This document shows, piece by piece, positions 6,196 through 8,943 of a stretch of DNA of 8,943 bases. The stretch's first letter is position 1, and each line of letters starts with the position of its first letter. The stretch covers positions 1 through 8,943 of the forward strand of contig JAZSED010000093.1 of NCBI GenBank assembly GCA_045531495.1, read 5' to 3'. The notes under the pieces were generated by a model. It was not told where the DNA came from and did not search any database. It worked only from the letters and a program-made list of their open reading frames with translations. The position numbers and the translations under genes were made by a program. This DNA comes from URNF01 sp045531495. GTDB taxonomy: Bacteria; Bacillota; Clostridia; Oscillospirales; Acutalibacteraceae.

Positions 6196-6250
6196 TTTGT
6201 ACACCGATGTGCTATTTATATATTTTCACTATATGTCATTTTGTACAAAA
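6196..6250. promoter_or_regulatory. Two TTTGTACA elements, one inside a 12-bp palindrome (candidate operator pair)
   Basis: TTTGTACA occurs at 6196-6203 and again at 6240-6247. The second copy lies in the perfect palindrome TTTTGTACAAAA (6239-6250). The copies are 44 bp apart, about four helical turns, and lie upstream of the -35 at 6296. This spacing would suit cooperative regulator binding. No regulator is visible nearby, and the region is AT-rich enough that chance cannot be dismissed. Confidence 0.35.
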
Positions 6251-6295
6251 ACGAAACCTGACGAATAGTAAAACTGCTATATTTCATAAGGGATA

Positions 6296-6324
6296 TTGCC
6301 AAAACCCCCTTTATAGTATATAAT
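6296..6324 (+). promoter_or_regulatory. Sigma-A promoter of the large surface-protein gene
   Basis: TTGCCA (6296-6301), a 17-bp spacer, and a perfect TATAAT (6319-6324). Transcription should begin near 6331, leaving an unusually long leader of about 207 nt before the ATG at 6538. Confidence 0.8.
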
Positions 6325-6330
6325 ATACCC

Positions 6331-6537
6331 AGATGATTATACACTTGCCATAACTCCGCCCTTTTTTAAGGAAAACGGCTGATTTTGATGGCAAAACCGC
6401 CAAAAACATTCGCCGAAATTGGTCACTTCGACGAAAGCCCGTTTTTCGGGGGTCACAAGTGTGTGATATCTTGGAAAAGGACGGTCCGAAACGAAACGGA
6501 CCGCCGAAAAACTTTTTCGAAAAAAGGAGAGAGAGGT
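6331..6537 (+). ncRNA. Long structured 5' leader with long-range closing stem (candidate cis-regulatory RNA)
   Basis: Positions 6336-6347 (ATTATACACTTG) can pair with 6456-6467 (CAAGTGTGTGAT) over 12 consecutive pairs, two of them G-U. This closes a domain of about 108 nt. Inside it, local hairpins are possible: CCTT/AAGG with an outer CCG/CGG (about 6356-6378), TGGC/GCCA (6389-6392/6399-6402) or alternatively TTTTG/CAAAA, and CCCG/CGGG (6438-6441/6447-6450). Outside it lie a further hairpin (6479-6505) and the ribosome binding site GGAG (6526-6529), 8 nt before the ATG. A long P1-like stem closing a multibranched core, between a promoter and one gene, is the usual layout of a riboswitch or protein-responsive leader. 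I do not recognise a known riboswitch consensus in it. Confidence 0.45.
6479..6505 (+). promoter_or_regulatory. GC-rich hairpin just upstream of the ribosome binding site
   Basis: GG plus CGGTCCG (6479-6480, 6482-6488, with A6481 bulged) pairs with CGGACCGCC (6497-6505) around an 8-nt loop, AAACGAAA. Seven nucleotides later comes TTTTT (6513-6517), which can pair with A-runs on either side, on the downstream side reaching the first G of the ribosome binding site. It could act as an mRNA stabiliser, a weak attenuator or the expression platform of the upstream structure. Confidence 0.5.
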
Positions 6538-8943
6538 ATGAACAAAACGATCACCATGTTTAAACGTGTTGGCGCGATTCTTGCGTGCCTTGCCATGTTA
6601 TGTGGCGTGATCATGAGCTCGATCGTGATGCCGACTGTGGCAGCACCGAATAATACGGTGGAAACGTTCGACGTCAACTTCGCTGACCTCGCGGCTTTGG
6701 TGGACAGCACCAAATACGATGCCAACGGCTTGTATCAGTCTACTGCGGACGATACCGCCGTTAACGAGTGGGTAAACGCTCGTTTCGGTATCTTCGTCAA
6801 CCGTGAGACCAGCAGGTACAAAGAAAAAGCGTTCCTGGGTCAGGGCTCCTTTGATGTTATCAGCTTTGAATCGTACAACAGCGGTTTTAATGATAACTGG
6901 GGCGGCGAAATCAACCTGAAGATTGCGAACGGCGGTGCTTTGCGCCACACCTCCACAAAGGTTGGCGACCAGCAGATTCGTAAGAGTCATGCGCTGACTG
7001 TCAAAAACAGCTACGGCGATTACGCAGAGCTTGCCAACTTCGAGGCGGAAATCGTTTTCAATAAAGCAGGGAACGATAACGTGGGTGCGGTGTACGTATC
7101 CTTCCACGAAAAGACCCCCGGCAAATTCAACCGCAACAACAACGATTTCAAGTTGAATTCCGGTAATGAAGCGGTTATCGTAGGTCGTGTGGACAGCAGC
7201 AACGACGGTATCATCGTCGGCAATGCTGCCAACACCAACACCAAAACGGGATACACCAACATCGGCAAGCTGGATAATACCGCCGATTATAAGCTCACCG
7301 TGAAGGTGGTGGGCACCGCGCTTACCGCGACCGTGACCAAGGTCAGCGACGGCAGCACGGTACATACGAGCACAAAAACCATTGCGGCAGGCAGCGGCTC
7401 GCTGTCGGTCGGTTTGGCAAACTGTGTGAGAAACCTGAAATCCGTAAAAATTACCGAGTTGGACGAAAACGGTGCTCCCGTGGACTTCGGCCAGAAGCGT
7501 ACCCTGCAGGATTTCTCTTGGTCGCTTACCGGCAAAGGTTGGTACGGCAACAGCAAGTATCACACCAACAAATCCACCATCACCAGCTACAACTACTACA
7601 ACTTCGTGAATGCAAGCAGCGGCGTTTTGGAAAATACCGAAACCGCTAAAGCGATTGTCGCGGCAGTGAATGCGCAGTTTGACAACGTGTATAACCGCGA
7701 GGGTAACGTGAAGGCATCCACCTTCGGTTCAAAAGTTTCCCACGAAGGGCAGACCGGAAACTACGCATACTTCCGTACGGCATACATCGACAAATGGTTG
7801 CAGTTTACTGCGGAGGGTGTTGGCGGCCGTGAAATTATGCGCCACATTTCTTCCTTGGTTCCCAAGGGTCATGATGGTGAACGGTTCTACTTCCAAAATT
7901 TTGAAACCACCTTCCAAGCGCGTCTTAATGATGTCAACGGTACCGACGGCTCCAAACCCGTCGGCGCAACCGTCGCGTTTGGCTTCCGACAGAAGGAAGC
8001 GGGTCAGTTTACTACCGGTTGGTACGGTATGAGCCAAGAGCAGGTATTGGTAGCTATTAACTCCAGAGGCTACAACTTCGCGGGCGGTACCGACATTGCA
8101 GCAGGTAGAAACGTGGCAGGGGATATGTACGGCAACATACAGAACACCTTTGCTTCGCAGATTGCGAGTAGCTCCGTTGTGACCGTTACGGTGCGTGCCG
8201 TGGGTGACCAGGTGTACCTGAAGATTCAGGATGACGGCACCACTATCGTAGAAAAAACCGAAACCATCCCGTACCGTGAGCCCGGTTATCTTGCGTACGG
8301 TATCGGTAACTATGGCAGTGATATAGGCGACATCACCCTGACTCACTTGGATGAAAACGGCAACAAAATTTCTCTGTACGAACAGACCCAAACTGAGAAA
8401 GATGCCAAGGCAAGTGCCAACGCCACCCACCGTGAAATCGATTTTACGGATATCCCCGGTGCAACATACACAGGCGGCAAATACACCGCTGCAAATCAAA
8501 ACTACGCATTCTTCCATCAGTTTGATCCTGCGGTGTTCGAAGAAGTGCAGAGCGACGTACAGTTTATCTACAACAACGGTGCGACCCACACAACCAGAGG
8601 TTACAGCTCTACCGAGGGCACCTGGTTGCTGTTCTACAACCGTTGGTTGCAGTTGAGCGGTGCTCCTACCTCTGCTGCCACCCGTATTGGCAACATCAAT
8701 GCGTTGGTTCCGTTGGATGAAAACAGTATTCGTCAGAAAATGGCGGATTCATCGGTAAAATTCGATTTCAACATCCAAAACAATGACACGACCATTCTTG
8801 TTGGTCTCCGCCAGGATATCCCCGGCTTGTTTATGACCGGAGAGAATGAACTGAATAAAAACCAGGTGCTTATTGCTATCACCAAAAAATCTATCCGCGT
8901 CGCAGGCGGTGACGACATCCGTTTTGAGGATTTCGCACTCGGC
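6538..8943 (+). CDS. Very large secreted repeat protein, N-terminal 802 residues (runs off window)
   Basis: An open frame of 802 codons with no stop before the window end. The start ATG 6538 lies 8 nt after GGAG (6526-6529). Residues 1-35/36 are a classical Sec signal peptide: Lys/Arg near 3-10, a hydrophobic core (11-31), then PTVAA with likely cleavage after Ala35 or Ala36. The mature part is beta-strand-rich, full of Asn, Thr, Gly and aromatic residues, and is built from three diverged tandem units: about 42-318, 322-616 and 630 to the window end. I recognise no catalytic motif, dockerin, SLH or sortase signal in the visible part. Any wall anchor would be in the missing C-terminus. The jelly-roll-like pattern could suit carbohydrate-binding or LamG/concanavalin-like domains, but that is inference. 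It has its own promoter and a long structured leader, separate from the upstream operon. Function unknown; export is near certain. Confidence 0.85.
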   Translation, partial: MNKTITMFKRVGAILACLAMLCGVIMSSIVMPTVAAPNNTVETFDVNFADLAALVDSTKYDANGLYQSTADDTAVNEWVNARFGIFVNRETSRYKEKAFLGQGSFDVISFESYNSGFNDNWGGEINLKIANGGALRHTSTKVGDQQIRKSHALTVKNSYGDYAELANFEAEIVFNKAGNDNVGAVYVSFHEKTPGKFNRNNNDFKLNSGNEAVIVGRVDSSNDGIIVGNAANTNTKTGYTNIGKLDNTADYKLTVKVVGTALTATVTKVSDGSTVHTSTKTIAAGSGSLSVGLANCVRNLKSVKITELDENGAPVDFGQKRTLQDFSWSLTGKGWYGNSKYHTNKSTITSYNYYNFVNASSGVLENTETAKAIVAAVNAQFDNVYNREGNVKASTFGSKVSHEGQTGNYAYFRTAYIDKWLQFTAEGVGGREIMRHISSLVPKGHDGERFYFQNFETTFQARLNDVNGTDGSKPVGATVAFGFRQKEAGQFTTGWYGMSQEQVLVAINSRGYNFAGGTDIAAGRNVAGDMYGNIQNTFASQIASSSVVTVTVRAVGDQVYLKIQDDGTTIVEKTETIPYREPGYLAYGIGNYGSDIGDITLTHLDENGNKISLYEQTQTEKDAKASANATHREIDFTDIPGATYTGGKYTAANQNYAFFHQFDPAVFEEVQSDVQFIYNNGATHTTRGYSSTEGTWLLFYNRWLQLSGAPTSAATRIGNINALVPLDENSIRQKMADSSVKFDFNIQNNDTTILVGLRQDIPGLFMTGENELNKNQVLIAITKKSIRVAGGDDIRFEDFALG
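6661..8943 (+). repeat. Three diverged protein-level tandem repeats of about 280-300 residues
   Basis: Landmarks recur in the same order. Units 1 and 2 end alike: KITELDENGAPVDF (residues 304-317) and TLTHLDENGNKISL (600-613), 296 residues apart, each preceded by a strand of the TADYKLTVKVV / SSVVTVTVRAV type. Units 2 and 3 share KWLQF/RWLQL (Trp420 and Trp703), a LVP motif, GFRQKEAGQF versus GLRQDIPGLF, QVLVAI (from Gln502) versus QVLIAI (from Gln776), and AGGTDI versus AGGDDI. Unit 1 has the matching but more diverged EAVIVGR (from 211). The third unit is cut by the window. Confidence 0.75.

Noticed and set aside
6421..6456. GGTCAC direct repeat (6421-6426 and 6451-6456)
   Set aside because: Six bases twice at 30 bp is weak on its own, and it lies inside the leader where structure explains the sequence at least as well.
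6331..6470. c-di-GMP-I (GEMM) riboswitch, suggested by GGCAAAACC near 6390-6398 and the surface-protein context
   Set aside because: The other conserved segments of that class, including the GACGCAAAGCC-type part and the receptor for the tetraloop, are not recognisable.

Overview
The window looks like a chromosomal piece from an uncultured Clostridia-type Firmicute, probably near the Oscillospiraceae/Ruminococcaceae. That placement is inferred from roughly 50% GC, strong AGGAGG-type ribosome binding sites, textbook sigma-A promoters with 17-bp spacers, long-T-tract terminators, and Thr-rich plus very large secreted proteins. No phage, transposase, CRISPR, tRNA or rRNA is visible.

Left part (1-1568): a divergent pair. 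ispD (isoprenoid cytidylyltransferase) runs leftward off the window edge, starting at a TTG. A TIM-barrel sugar-phosphate isomerase/epimerase runs rightward. The 177 bp between them hold one good promoter for each gene. The ispD promoter overlaps a perfect 14-bp palindrome.

Middle part (1577-4418): the conserved pair rpsO (S15) and pnp (polynucleotide phosphorylase). rpsO has its own promoter and a 115-nt structured leader that could serve S15 feedback. A 13-bp hairpin separates rpsO from pnp, and a clear terminator follows pnp. This is housekeeping translation and RNA-decay machinery.

Right part (4419-8943): envelope or surface genes of unknown function. A promoter drives a translationally coupled pair (ATGA overlap): a single-pass membrane protein with a Lys-rich cytoplasmic tail, and a small Thr-rich, repeat-bearing, probably lipid-anchored protein. 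A strong terminator closes this operon. A 343-bp gene-free stretch follows, holding two TTTGTACA elements, a sigma-A promoter and a ~207-nt leader. Positions 6336-6347 and 6456-6467 of this leader can form a 12-bp long-range stem around several smaller hairpins. The leader precedes a very large secreted protein (at least 802 aa, running off the window) made of three diverged repeats of about 280-300 residues.

The most plausible undescribed element is this leader RNA together with the repeat-built surface protein it precedes. The coupled membrane/Thr-rich operon is the second candidate. All functional statements about these are inference.
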